Source: CAMLIZ01 sp036231905 (GTDB lineage: Bacteria; Pseudomonadota; Gammaproteobacteria; Burkholderiales; Burkholderiaceae_C). Taken from it: 64,000 bases of DNA. A program made the position numbers and the translations under genes. Where the stretch lies: positions 371,500 through 435,499 of the forward strand of contig NZ_JAZARE010000006.1 of the NCBI RefSeq assembly GCF_036231905.1. The letters run 5' to 3'. The stretch's first letter is position 1. Every line of letters starts with the position of its first letter. The notes under the pieces are model-generated. The model was not told the DNA's origin and made no database searches. It worked only from the letters and a program-made list of their open reading frames with translations. Shown here piece after piece: positions 9,852 through 18,266 of this stretch.

Positions 9852-11893
9852 CGGCTGGCTCCTGAGGCGGTGGGCAGCGGCGCCACAACGCCACCGATCG
9901 GCGGCAGCGGCCGGCTGGACGCCACCTCGGGCGCCGAGGCCGCCAGCAGGGCGGACGCCGCCTGCGCCACCGGCACCGGCGGCTTCAGCGGCGCGGTGGC
10001 CTTGCCCTCCTGCACTGCCGCAATGTCCTCGGGCGTCGGGTAGACCCCCTGCAGCCAGTAGTCGAACACCCGGCGCACGATGGGCGCCGCCGACTGGGCG
10101 CCGAAGCCGGCGTTTTCCACCACCAGCGCCACGGCGATCTTCGGCTGCTCGGCCGGTGCAAAAGCGCTGTACAGCGCATGGTCGCGCAGGTGCTCGGCCA
10201 TCTTCGCTGCGTTGTACTTCTCGTTGGCCTTGATGCCCACCACCTGCGCGGTGCCGGTCTTGCCGGCCGCCACATAGGCCGCGCCCCGGAACGCCGCGGC
10301 GGAGGTGCCCTCGATGTTCACGCCCACCATGGCACGCTTGATCACCTCCACGTTCTCCGGCTTCAGTGGCACCGACGGCAGCGGCGTGGCGGCCACCTTG
10401 CGTGCGTCGTTGCTGACCACGTTGACCACCTCCTTCACCAGGTGCGGCTTGAAGCGCACGCCGCCGCTGGACATGGTGGAGGTGGCCTGCGCCATCTGCA
10501 GGATGGTGAAGCTGTTGTAGCCCTGGCCGATGCCCAGCGAGATGGTCTCGCCCGCATACCACTTCTGCTGCTCCGGCTTGCGAAAGAACTTGCGCTTCCA
10601 CTCCGTGGACGGCAGCAGGCCCTTGGACTCGCCCCGGATGTCGATGCCGGTGATCTGGCCGAAACCAAACGGTGCCATCTGCTCGGCCATGGTGTCCACG
10701 CCCAGGTCGTTGGCCAGCATGTAGTAGTAGGTGTCGCAGCTCTGCACGATGGAACGGTACATGTCCACCAGGCCATGCCCGCCTTCCTTGTCGTCGCGGA
10801 ACTTGTGGTTGCCGAACCAGAAGTAGCCAGGGTCGGAGATCGCCTGGCCGGGCGTGCGCTTGCCGGTCTGCAGGCCGATCAGCGCCATGAAGGGCTTGTA
10901 GGTGGAGCCGGGCGGGTAGGTGCCGTTGAGGGCGCGGTTGAGCAGCGGCTTGTCGATCGACTCGTTGAGCTCCTTCCACGAATCGCTGTCGATGCCGTCG
11001 ACGAACAGGTTGGGGTCGAAGGTGGGCTTGCTCACGAAGGCCAGGATCTCGCCGGTGCGCGGGTCCATGGCCACCAGCGCGCCGCGCCGGTCGCCGTACA
11101 GCTGCTCCACCAGCTGCTGCAGCTTGATGTCGATGGACAGGCGCACCGTGTTGCCCGGCGTGGGCGGGCTGGCCTTCAGGCGCCGCACCGCGCGGCCGCC
11201 GGCGCTGGTTTCCACCTCCTCGAAGCCGGTCACACCATGCAGCTCGCGTTCGTAGCTCTGCTCGATGCCCAGCTTGCCGATGTAGTCGGTGCCGCGGTAA
11301 TTGGCCACCACCTCGTCGGGCTCCTCGTCCAGCGCCTCCTGCTCCTTGGTGTTGATGCGCCCGATGTAGCCCAGCACATGACTGGCCACCTCGCCGAAGG
11401 GGTAGTGGCGGAACAGCCGGGCCTTGATCTCCACGCCGGGGAAGCGGAAGCGCTGCGCGGTGAATCGTGCCACTTCCTCTTCGCTCAGCTTGGTGCGGAT
11501 GGGCAGCGACTCGAAGCTCTTGGACTCCTCCAGCAGCTTGCGAAAGCGGCGCCGGTCGCGCGGCTCCACGCTGACGATCTGGGCCAGCGCGTCGATCACC
11601 TCGTCGATCGGGCGGTCCAGCTTGGAGGGCGTGATCTCGATCGTGTAGGCCGAGTAGTTGTTCGCCAGCACCACGCCGTTGCGGTCCACGATCAGCCCGC
11701 GGTTGGGCACGATGGGCACCACCGAGATGCGGTTGTTCTCGGCCTGCAGCTGCAGCTGGTCGTGCTTGACCACCTGCAGGTGCACCAGCCGGGCCATCAG
11801 CAGGCCGAAGGCGAACAGCACGAAGGCAGCCGCCGCGATCAGGCGAAAGCGGAACCGCGACAGCTCGCGCTCGAGGTTCTTGAGTTCAGTCAT
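9848..11893 (-). CDS. mrdA: Penicillin-binding protein 2 (elongasome transpeptidase)
   Basis: PBP2 cross-links new peptidoglycan during cell elongation and is the classical beta-lactam target paired with RodA. The 681-residue protein has a membrane anchor near residues 17-37, a dimerisation/pedestal region, and a transpeptidase domain with the catalytic STYK at 330-333, SCD at 385-387 (the SxN-equivalent motif; PBP2 proteins often carry Asp here) and KTGTAQ near residue 545. The C-terminal tail of about 60 residues rich in Ala and Pro is longer than in E. coli PBP2. It precedes rodA with a 4-base overlap and follows mreD after 141 bases that contain a GC-rich dyad element. Confidence 0.97.
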   Translation of the reverse strand: MTELKNLERELSRFRFRLIAAAAFVLFAFGLLMARLVHLQVVKHDQLQLQAENNRISVVPIVPNRGLIVDRNGVVLANNYSAYTIEITPSKLDRPIDEVIDALAQIVSVEPRDRRRFRKLLEESKSFESLPIRTKLSEEEVARFTAQRFRFPGVEIKARLFRHYPFGEVASHVLGYIGRINTKEQEALDEEPDEVVANYRGTDYIGKLGIEQSYERELHGVTGFEEVETSAGGRAVRRLKASPPTPGNTVRLSIDIKLQQLVEQLYGDRRGALVAMDPRTGEILAFVSKPTFDPNLFVDGIDSDSWKELNESIDKPLLNRALNGTYPPGSTYKPFMALIGLQTGKRTPGQAISDPGYFWFGNHKFRDDKEGGHGLVDMYRSIVQSCDTYYYMLANDLGVDTMAEQMAPFGFGQITGIDIRGESKGLLPSTEWKRKFFRKPEQQKWYAGETISLGIGQGYNSFTILQMAQATSTMSSGGVRFKPHLVKEVVNVVSNDARKVAATPLPSVPLKPENVEVIKRAMVGVNIEGTSAAAFRGAAYVAAGKTGTAQVVGIKANEKYNAAKMAEHLRDHALYSAFAPAEQPKIAVALVVENAGFGAQSAAPIVRRVFDYWLQGVYPTPEDIAAVQEGKATAPLKPPVPVAQAASALLAASAPEVASSRPLPPIGGVVAPLPTASGASR

Positions 11894-11982
11894 TCCAGGG
11901 ACCTATCGCGTGCCAGCCCTGCACGCAACCTGCGCACCAACGCAGCCCAGCGGACGCCGCAGAACCGGCTCCGCCGAGCCGC

Positions 11983-12030
11983 TGGCGGCGCCCCCTTGAG
12001 GGGGAAGCGCCGGAGGCGTTCCGGGGGTGG
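11983..12030. repeat. GC-rich intergenic dyad element between mreD and mrdA
   Basis: The stretch contains the palindrome CCCCCTTGAGGGGG (11991-12004) followed by a second GC-rich inverted pair (AAGCGCC/GGCGTT) and a G-run. From general knowledge, similar CCCCCTTGAGGGGG-type elements occur between genes in several Burkholderiales genomes. No T-run makes it a standard terminator. Only one clear copy is in this window. Confidence 0.45.
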
Positions 12031-12034
12031 GTCA

Positions 12035-12556
12035 TCACAAGGGCCGGTTTTCGTCCCGGTCTGGCGGGCGGCGCTGCGGCGCCAGCAGCAGCCAGTTGGC
12101 CACCGGCCACAGCAGCGCTTCGAACAGCGGCGCGAGCGCAAACGACCAGCCGGGGAACATGCCGCCGGCCAGCAGGCGCACCAGCAGCGCCACCACGTGC
12201 ATGCCGGCAAACAGCGGCAGCAGCTGCAGCGCCTGCGACGGCACCGTGAACCACAGCAGCCGGCGGTGCAGCGCGATCGACGAGAACCCGAGCAGCGTGT
12301 AGGCCAGCGCATGCTGGCCCAGCAGGGCACCGTCGTGCACGTCCATCATCAGGCCGAAGAAAAACGCCACGCCCACGCCCACCCGCAGGGGCTGGTGCAC
12401 GCTCCAGAACACGAGCGCGATGGCCAGGAAGTCCGGCATCGCCGGCACCCGGCCGAATGGCACCAGGTTCAGCATGAAGGCCAACAGCAGCGTGAACCAC
12501 ATGAACACCGGGTTCAGCGGCAGCAGCAGCTGGTCGGAGCCGCGCGGCATGATCAT
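12035..12556 (-). CDS. mreD: Rod shape-determining protein MreD
   Basis: MreD is a small polytopic membrane protein of the elongasome that links MreC and the cytoskeleton to wall synthesis. The 173-residue sequence has five to six hydrophobic segments and the typical region with DFLAIALVFWSVHQPLRVGVG and FFFGLMMDVHDGALLGQHAL. The length fits the family. The ATG at 12556 overlaps the mreC stop by four bases; the in-frame ATG at 12550 is an alternative. The gene is in order mreB, mreC, mreD. Confidence 0.95.
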   Translation of the reverse strand: MIMPRGSDQLLLPLNPVFMWFTLLLAFMLNLVPFGRVPAMPDFLAIALVFWSVHQPLRVGVGVAFFFGLMMDVHDGALLGQHALAYTLLGFSSIALHRRLLWFTVPSQALQLLPLFAGMHVVALLVRLLAGGMFPGWSFALAPLFEALLWPVANWLLLAPQRRPPDRDENRPL

Positions 12557-13530
12557 CGCGAGGCTCCCCTGGCGGGCGCGGATGCCGCCGCCGATGCGGC
12601 GTCCGCCGGTTTGCCCTTGGCCTTGCGCGCCTTGCCCACGGCCTCGATCGGCACTTCGGGTTCCGGCCGCTTGGGCATCTGCAGGCCCAGCGGCTCCAGC
12701 ACCAGCACATGGCGCACCGAATCCGGCTTGGCGGTGGGCGCGAGCAGGATGTGCGCAAAACCCGATTCGCCCTTGCGGTCCACCGACACCACCCTCGCCA
12801 CCGCGAGGCCAGCGGGATACACGCCGTCCACGCCGGAGGTGGTGAGCAGGTCACCCTCCTTCACGTCGGCATTGCTGGCGATGAAGCGCAACTCCATGCC
12901 ACCGCCCAGCGAGGTGCCGAAGGCGGCGCTGCGCTGCTGCGTGCGGGTGTTGAGCACGGGAATGGCGGCGTCCTTGTCGGTGAGCAGCGACACCTCGGCA
13001 TTGAGCGGGTACACCCGCGTCACCTGCCCCAGCACGCCGGCTTCATTGACGACCGGCGAGCCGAGCGCAATGCCGTTGAGCGAGCCGCGGTCCAGGAACA
13101 CCTTGCGCGAATAAGGATCGGGCGCTTCGTACAGCACCTCGGCCGCCACGCTGCGCACCTGGATGGCCGGCCGCAGCTCCAGCAGCGCCCTCAGGCGCGC
13201 GTTCTCGGCCGCCAGCTGCTCACCCCGTGCCGCACGCTCGGCCTGCGCGGCCAGCTGGCGCCGCGCAGCATCCTCGGCGGCCAGGGCCTTGCTCAGGCCG
13301 CCGAGATAGTCACCACCCCCGCGCCACACCTCCAGCGGCGTGCGCAGCGCGCGCTCCACCGGGCTCAACACGGTGGCGATCGCGGCCCGCAACGGCAACA
13401 CCATCTTGAAGCGGGTGTCCGCCACCATCAGGAACAGCGCCAGCGCCGAAAAGAACACGAGCTTGCTCAGGGCGGAGTAGCCCTGGCGAAACATCGGTGG
13501 CGGGTTGCGGTCTAGGGTGCCCAGCGGCAT
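12553..13530 (-). CDS. mreC: Rod shape-determining protein MreC
   Basis: MreC is the bitopic scaffold of the elongasome that activates PBP2 from the periplasm. The 325-residue protein has a membrane segment near residues 24-42, a coiled-coil with many Ala/Glu/Arg residues near 75-115, and the beta-rich periplasmic domain with RGSLNGIALGSPVVNEAGVLGQV. The C-terminal 40 residues are Ala/Pro/Lys rich and probably disordered. Its stop overlaps the mreD start by four bases. It is separated from mreB by 189 bases full of GC-rich hairpins, so mreB may be expressed more strongly than mreCD. Confidence 0.96.
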   Translation of the reverse strand: MPLGTLDRNPPPMFRQGYSALSKLVFFSALALFLMVADTRFKMVLPLRAAIATVLSPVERALRTPLEVWRGGGDYLGGLSKALAAEDAARRQLAAQAERAARGEQLAAENARLRALLELRPAIQVRSVAAEVLYEAPDPYSRKVFLDRGSLNGIALGSPVVNEAGVLGQVTRVYPLNAEVSLLTDKDAAIPVLNTRTQQRSAAFGTSLGGGMELRFIASNADVKEGDLLTTSGVDGVYPAGLAVARVVSVDRKGESGFAHILLAPTAKPDSVRHVLVLEPLGLQMPKRPEPEVPIEAVGKARKAKGKPADAASAAASAPARGASR

Positions 13531-13639
13531 GGCACGCAGTGTGGCTTAACGGAACGCCAGGCGGTCTGGCACGGAGGTGAGGGCCAGCGTCCCTCTGGGA
13601 CAGGCCGCGCAGCGGCCAGGGGCGATGGTGGCGGCGGGG

Positions 13640-13703
13640 CGACTTGCGGACGGGTTGCCCGGCCGCAAGTCGAGCCCCCTCGGGGGGCGGCCGTCAGACG
13701 GCC
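13640..13703. repeat. Cluster of GC-rich inverted repeats between mreB and mreC
   Basis: Three adjacent dyads lie here: CGACTTGCGG/CCGCAAGTCG (13640-13672, 13-base loop), GCCCCC/GGGGGG(C) (13674-13688), and GGCCGT/ACGGCC (13689-13703, loop CAG). They follow the mreB stop on the minus strand and lack a T-run. They may slow transcription or stabilise the mreB mRNA end. The remaining intergenic sequence (13531-13719) shows nothing else I can name. Confidence 0.5.
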
Positions 13704-13719
13704 GGGGGCTCACTCTCGC

Positions 13720-14763
13720 TCACTCGGACGTGAAGATGGAGCCCAGGCGTTCCATGCGCTCCAGGGCCATGCCGCAACCGCGCACCACGCAGGTCAGCGG
13801 GTCTTCGGCCACCAGCACCGGCAGGCCGGTTTCCTCGGCGAGCAGGCGATCCAGGTCGCGCAGCAGGCCACCACCGCCGGTGAGCATCATGCCGCGCTCG
13901 GCGATGTCGGCGCCCAGCTCGGGCGGGGTTTGCTCCAGCGCGTTTTTCACCGCGGAGACGATCTGGTTCAGCGGGTCGGTGAGCGCTTCCAGCACTTCGT
14001 TGCTGGAGATGGTGAACGCACGCGGCACGCCTTCGCTCAGGTTGCGGCCCTTGACTTCCATCTCGCGCACTTCGCTGCCCGGGAAGGCGCTGCCGATGCC
14101 GACCTTGATCGCCTCTGCGGTCTGCTCGCCGATCAGCATGCCGTAGTTGCGGCGGATGTAGTTGATGATGGCCTCGTCGAACTTGTCGCCACCCACGCGC
14201 ACGCTGCCCTTGTAGACCATGCCGCCCAGCGACACGACGCCCACCTCGGTGGTGCCACCGCCGATGTCGACCACCATGGAGCCGGAGGCTTCGCTCACCG
14301 GCAGGCCGGCGCCGATGGCCGCGGCCATGGGTTCTTCGATCAGGTAGACGGCCGATGCGCCGGCGGCTTCGGCCGCGTCCTTGATGGCGCGGCGCTCGAC
14401 CTGGGTGGAGCCGCAGGGCACGCAGATGATGATGCGCGGGCTCGGCGTGAGCAGGCTGCGCGGGTGCACCATCTTGATGAACTGCTTGATCATCTGCTCC
14501 GTGATCACGAAGTCGGCGATCACGCCGTCCTTCATGGGGCGGATGGCCTCGATGTTGCCGGGCACCTTGCCCAGCATGGCCTTGGCTTCGGCGCCAACGG
14601 CCTGGATGACTTTCTTGCCGTTGGGGCCGCCTTCGTGGCGGATGGCGACGACCGAGGGCTCGTCGAGCACGATGCCTTTGCCACGCACGTAGATCAGCGT
14701 GTTGGCGGTGCCCAGGTCAATCGCGAGATCGGTCGAGAAGTAGCGACGCAGGGATCCGAACAT
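13720..14763 (-). CDS. mreB: Rod shape-determining actin homologue MreB
   Basis: MreB is the bacterial actin that forms membrane-bound filaments and positions the elongasome. The 347-residue protein begins MFGSLRRYFSTDLAIDLGTANT, with the amphipathic N-terminus and phosphate-1 loop. Further actin-fold motifs are VVDIGGGTTEVGVVSLGG (phosphate-2) and LTGGGGLLRDLD (adenosine site). The length is standard. It heads the mreBCD-mrdA-rodA cluster and is divergent from gatCAB. Its upstream region carries a TATTAT -10-like element, a DnaA-box match and a terminator-like hairpin, all before the ATG at 14763. Confidence 0.98.
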   Translation of the reverse strand: MFGSLRRYFSTDLAIDLGTANTLIYVRGKGIVLDEPSVVAIRHEGGPNGKKVIQAVGAEAKAMLGKVPGNIEAIRPMKDGVIADFVITEQMIKQFIKMVHPRSLLTPSPRIIICVPCGSTQVERRAIKDAAEAAGASAVYLIEEPMAAAIGAGLPVSEASGSMVVDIGGGTTEVGVVSLGGMVYKGSVRVGGDKFDEAIINYIRRNYGMLIGEQTAEAIKVGIGSAFPGSEVREMEVKGRNLSEGVPRAFTISSNEVLEALTDPLNQIVSAVKNALEQTPPELGADIAERGMMLTGGGGLLRDLDRLLAEETGLPVLVAEDPLTCVVRGCGMALERMERLGSIFTSE

Positions 14764-14825
14764 GGTTTTTTGGGGTGCGGGGCGCTTCCGTTGAAGGGCG
14801 CGCCTGGGGTCCGTCGTGCGGGCAC

Positions 14826-14860
14826 AAAAATCCTCCGGACAGGGCTGCAGGTCTGGAGGA
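14826..14860 (-). terminator. Terminator-like hairpin in the mreB leader
   Basis: On the minus strand the sequence TCCTCCAGAC (14860-14851) can pair with GTCCGGAGGA (14840-14831), 9 of 10 positions, around a 10-base loop. It is followed directly by five T residues (14830-14826). This is an intrinsic-terminator shape located about 63 bases before the mreB ATG and downstream of the -10-like element, so it could act as an attenuator. Confidence 0.45.
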
Positions 14861-14882
14861 CCCGGCAACCGCACCGGAGGGC

Positions 14883-14903
14883 TGTGGATAACCAGAGATA
14901 ATA
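14883..14903 (-). promoter_or_regulatory. Putative mreB promoter -10 with overlapping DnaA box
   Basis: On the minus strand TATTAT (14903-14898) resembles a -10 hexamer; a good -35 is not evident. The 9-mer TTATCCACA (14891-14883) is an exact match to the strong DnaA-box consensus and would cover the expected transcription start. The gene on the other side, gatC, could also be affected. Confidence 0.4.
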
Positions 14904-14982
14904 CCCGATCACCCTGCGGTTACGGGGCTTCCGGCAACCGCTGCAACGAGCGAAATCAAGGGGTTTTCGCCCCCAATTCCAG

Positions 14983-15282
14983 ATGGCCCTGACCTCCGAT
15001 GACGTCAGCCGCATTGCGCACCTCGCACGGCTGGAACTCAAGCCCGAAGAACAGGCCGCGATGCTGCAGCAGCTGAACGGCTTTTTCGGCATCGTCGAGC
15101 GCATGAGTGCGGTCGATACCAGCGGCGTGGAGCCGCTGTACACCCCGCTGTCCGCGGTGCAGCAGGTGAGCCTGCGCCTGCGCGACGATGCGGTGACCGA
15201 GGCCGACCACCGCGCGCTCAACCAGCGCAGCGCACCGGCCGTGGAAGACGGCCTGTTCCTCGTGCCGAAGGTGATCGAATGA
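14983..15282 (+). CDS. gatC: Asp/Glu-tRNA amidotransferase subunit C
   Basis: GatC is the 99-residue scaffold subunit of GatCAB, which amidates misacylated Asp-tRNA(Asn) and/or Glu-tRNA(Gln). The sequence MALTSDDVSRIAHLARLEL and the LNGFFGIVERMSAVDTSGVEPLYTP region are typical, ending with the QRSAPAVEDGLFLVPKVIE tail. The stop overlaps the gatA start by four bases. First gene of the gatCAB operon, divergent from mreB. Confidence 0.96.
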   Translation: MALTSDDVSRIAHLARLELKPEEQAAMLQQLNGFFGIVERMSAVDTSGVEPLYTPLSAVQQVSLRLRDDAVTEADHRALNQRSAPAVEDGLFLVPKVIE

Positions 15283-16769
15283 CCCGTGCGCTGCACCAGA
15301 TGGGCGTGGCGGAGCTGGGCCGCGCGCTGCAGGACAAGGCCGTTTCCAGCGTCGAAGTGACGCAACACCTGCTTTCACGCATTGCGACTCACGAACACCT
15401 GGGCGCATTTCTCGCCACCGCCGGGGACGCGGCGCTGCAACAGGCGCGGGCCGCGGACGAACGCCGGGCCAGCGGCCAGGCGACCGCGCTGACCGGCATC
15501 CCGATCGCCCACAAGGACATCTTCGTCACCAGCGACCTGCCCACCACCGCCGGCTCGCGCATGCTGCAGGGCTACCGCAGCCCCTTCGACGCCACGGTGG
15601 TGGCGCGCCTCGGCGAAGCCGGCGTGGTGTCGCTGGGCAAGCTCAACTGCGACGAGTTCGCCATGGGCTCGGCCAACGAGAACTCGGCCTACGCCCCGGT
15701 GAAAAACCCCTGGGACACCGGCCGCGTGCCCGGCGGCTCGTCGGGCGGCTCCGCGGCCGCAGTGGCTGCGCGCCTGCTGCCGGCGTCCACCGGCACGGAC
15801 ACCGGCGGCTCCATCCGCCAGCCGGCGAGCTTCTGCGGCATCACCGGCATCAAGCCGACCTACGGCGTGTGCTCGCGCTACGGGATGATCGCCTTCGCCT
15901 CCAGCCTGGACCAGGCCGGCCCGATGGCGCGCTCGGCCGAGGACTGCGCCCTGCTGCTGTCGGCCATGAGCGGCTTCGACGAGCGCGACTCCACGAGCGC
16001 GCAGCGCCCGCCGCAGGACTTTCATGCACAGATGCTGCAGCCGCGCGAAGGCGCGTCGGCCGGCCAGCCGCTGAAGGGCCTGCGCATCGGCCTGCCGCGG
16101 GAATTTTTCCCCGAAGCGCTGGCGCAGGACGTGAACGGCGCGGTGCGCGCCGCATTGGCCGAGCTGGAGAAGCTGGGCGCCACGCTGGTGGATGTGAGCC
16201 TGCCGCGCACCGAGCTCTCGATCCCCGTGTACTACATCATCGCGCCGGCCGAAGCCAGCTCGAACCTGAGCCGTTTCGACGGCGTGAGGTATGGCCATCG
16301 TGCCAGCCAGTATGGCGACCTGATGGACATGTACAAGAAGACGCGTGCCGAGGGCTTCGGCCCCGAGGTGAAGCGCCGCATCATGATCGGCACCTACGTG
16401 CTCAGCCACGGCTACTACGACGCCTACTACCTGCAGGCGCAGAAGCTGCGCCGCATGATCGCCGACGACTTCCAGGCCTGTTTCCAGCAATGCGACCTGA
16501 TCGCCGGCCCGGTGGCCCCCACGGTGGCCTGGAAGCTGGGCGACAAGGGTGGTGACCCGGTGGCCGCCTACCTGGCCGACATCTTCACCCTGCCCGGCAG
16601 CCTGGCCGGCCTGCCCGGCATGAGCATCCCCGCGGGCTTTGGCGAAGGCGGCATGCCGGTGGGCCTGCAGTTGCTGGGCAACTACTTCCAGGAAGGCACG
16701 CTGCTGCACGCAGCCCATGCCTTCCAGCAGGCCACCGACTGGCACCAGCGCGCACCGGCCGGAATCTGA
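15279..16769 (+). CDS. gatA: Asp/Glu-tRNA amidotransferase subunit A
   Basis: GatA is the amidase subunit that releases ammonia from glutamine for the GatB transamidation site. The 496-residue protein has the amidase-signature fold: the catalytic Lys in GIPIAHKDIF, the Gly/Ser-rich segment VPGGSSGGSAAAVAA with the cis-Ser, and TDTGGSIRQPASFCGITGIK with the nucleophilic Ser. Length and motifs are complete. It overlaps gatC by four bases and is followed by gatB after four bases. Confidence 0.97.
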   Translation: MTRALHQMGVAELGRALQDKAVSSVEVTQHLLSRIATHEHLGAFLATAGDAALQQARAADERRASGQATALTGIPIAHKDIFVTSDLPTTAGSRMLQGYRSPFDATVVARLGEAGVVSLGKLNCDEFAMGSANENSAYAPVKNPWDTGRVPGGSSGGSAAAVAARLLPASTGTDTGGSIRQPASFCGITGIKPTYGVCSRYGMIAFASSLDQAGPMARSAEDCALLLSAMSGFDERDSTSAQRPPQDFHAQMLQPREGASAGQPLKGLRIGLPREFFPEALAQDVNGAVRAALAELEKLGATLVDVSLPRTELSIPVYYIIAPAEASSNLSRFDGVRYGHRASQYGDLMDMYKKTRAEGFGPEVKRRIMIGTYVLSHGYYDAYYLQAQKLRRMIADDFQACFQQCDLIAGPVAPTVAWKLGDKGGDPVAAYLADIFTLPGSLAGLPGMSIPAGFGEGGMPVGLQLLGNYFQEGTLLHAAHAFQQATDWHQRAPAGI

Positions 16770-16773
16770 ACCG

Positions 16774-18222
16774 ATGAGCACACCGTCCCTGATCCGTGGC
16801 TACGAGGTCGTCATCGGCCTGGAAACCCACGCGCAGCTGTCCACCCAGTCCAAGATCTTCAGCGGCTCCTCCACCGCCTTCGGCGCCGCGCCCAACACGC
16901 AGGCCAGCGCGGTGGACCTGGCCCTGCCCGGCACCCTGCCGGTGATGAACCGCGGCGCGGTGGAACGCGCCATCCGCTTCGGTTTGGCGGTGGGCGCCAA
17001 GGTGGCGCCGCTGTCGATCTTCGCGCGCAAGAACTACTTCTACCCCGACCTGCCCAAGGGCTACCAGATCAGCCAGTACGAGATTCCGGTGGTGCAAGGC
17101 GGCAGCCTGTCGTTCTTTGTCGGCGACGCCGAGAAGACCGTGCGCCTGACCCGTGCCCACCTGGAGGAGGACGCCGGCAAGTCGCTGCACGAGGATTACC
17201 ACGGCCTCACCGGCATCGACCTCAACCGCGCCGGCACGCCGCTGCTGGAGATCGTGACCGAGCCCGACATGCGCTCCGCCGCCGAGGCGGTGGAGTACGC
17301 CAAGGCGCTGCATGCGCTGGTGGTGTGGCTGGGGATCTGCGACGGCAACATGCAGGAAGGCAGCTTCCGCTGCGACGCCAACGTGTCGGTGCGCAAACCC
17401 GGTGGGCCGCTGGGCACCCGGCGCGAAATCAAGAACCTGAACAGCTTCCGGTTCCTGCAGCAGGCGATCGACGCCGAGGTGCAGTGGCAGATCGACCAGC
17501 TGGAGGACGGTCTGGCGGTGCAGCAGGCCACCGTGCTGTTCAACCCTGACAGCGGCGAAACCCGCGCGATGCGCACCAAGGAAGACGCGCATGACTATCG
17601 CTACTTCCCCGACCCCGACCTGCCGCCGCTGGTGATCGAGCCGGCGTGGGTGGAGCGGGTGAAGGCGGAGATGCCAGAGCTGCCGCGGGTGATGGCCGAG
17701 CGCTTCCAGCGCGAGGACGGGCTGCCGGCTTATGACGCGTCGATGATGACTCAGAGCCTGGCCTTTGCCGGTTTCTACGAAGCCGCCAAGCGCGCCGGCG
17801 CCAACCCCAAACTGGCCGCCAACTGGCTGATGGGCGAGGTGTCGCGCCGGCTGAACGCGGAAGGCCGCGGCATCGAGGCCTCCCCGGTGGGCGCCGACAC
17901 CCTGGCCGCGCTGATCCGCCGCATCAGCGACGGCACGGTGTCCAACAACGGCGCGCGCCAGGTGTTCGATGCGCTATGGACCGGCGAAGGCCGCGACGTG
18001 GACGCCCTCATCGAGGCCAAGGGCCTGAAGCAGATGAACGACTCCGGCGCGCTGGAGGCCATCATCGACGAGGTGCTGGCCGCCAATGCCAAGTCGGTGG
18101 AGGAATACCGCGCCGGCAAGGAAAAGGCCTTCAACGCCCTGGTCGGCCAGGTGATGAAGGCCAGCAAGGGCAAGGCCAATCCGGCCCAGGCGAACGAGCT
18201 GCTGAAGAAGAAGCTGGACTGA
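16774..18222 (+). CDS. gatB: Asp/Glu-tRNA amidotransferase subunit B
   Basis: GatB activates the misacylated tRNA by phosphorylation and transfers ammonia to it. The 482-residue protein begins with the conserved YEVVIGLETHAQL, contains KNYFYPDLPKGYQISQ and DFNR-like GIDLNRAGTPLLEIVTEPDM, and ends with the helical and YqeY-like tail domain (NPAQANELLKKKLD). The ATG at 16774 gives the standard N-terminus; the longer frame from 16639 overlaps gatA. With gatC and gatA it forms a complete indirect aminoacylation enzyme. Confidence 0.97.
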   Translation: MSTPSLIRGYEVVIGLETHAQLSTQSKIFSGSSTAFGAAPNTQASAVDLALPGTLPVMNRGAVERAIRFGLAVGAKVAPLSIFARKNYFYPDLPKGYQISQYEIPVVQGGSLSFFVGDAEKTVRLTRAHLEEDAGKSLHEDYHGLTGIDLNRAGTPLLEIVTEPDMRSAAEAVEYAKALHALVVWLGICDGNMQEGSFRCDANVSVRKPGGPLGTRREIKNLNSFRFLQQAIDAEVQWQIDQLEDGLAVQQATVLFNPDSGETRAMRTKEDAHDYRYFPDPDLPPLVIEPAWVERVKAEMPELPRVMAERFQREDGLPAYDASMMTQSLAFAGFYEAAKRAGANPKLAANWLMGEVSRRLNAEGRGIEASPVGADTLAALIRRISDGTVSNNGARQVFDALWTGEGRDVDALIEAKGLKQMNDSGALEAIIDEVLAANAKSVEEYRAGKEKAFNALVGQVMKASKGKANPAQANELLKKKLD

Positions 18223-18230
18223 GGGCGCTG

Positions 18231-18250
18231 GCGGCCTCGCTGCAGGCCGC
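18231..18250. terminator. Hairpin between convergent gatB and DUF4124 gene
   Basis: GCGGCCT and AGGCCGC pair around CGCTGC just after the gatB stop. There is no T-run, but the position between two converging genes suggests a shared transcription-end structure. Confidence 0.35.
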
Positions 18251-18266
18251 GCCCCGGGCCGGCCGA

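Noticed and set aside
10178..13114. 978-residue plus-strand frame
   Set aside because: It runs antisense through mrdA, mreD and mreC, is rich in His/Gln/Arg and has no domain. Long shadow frames are expected at this GC content.
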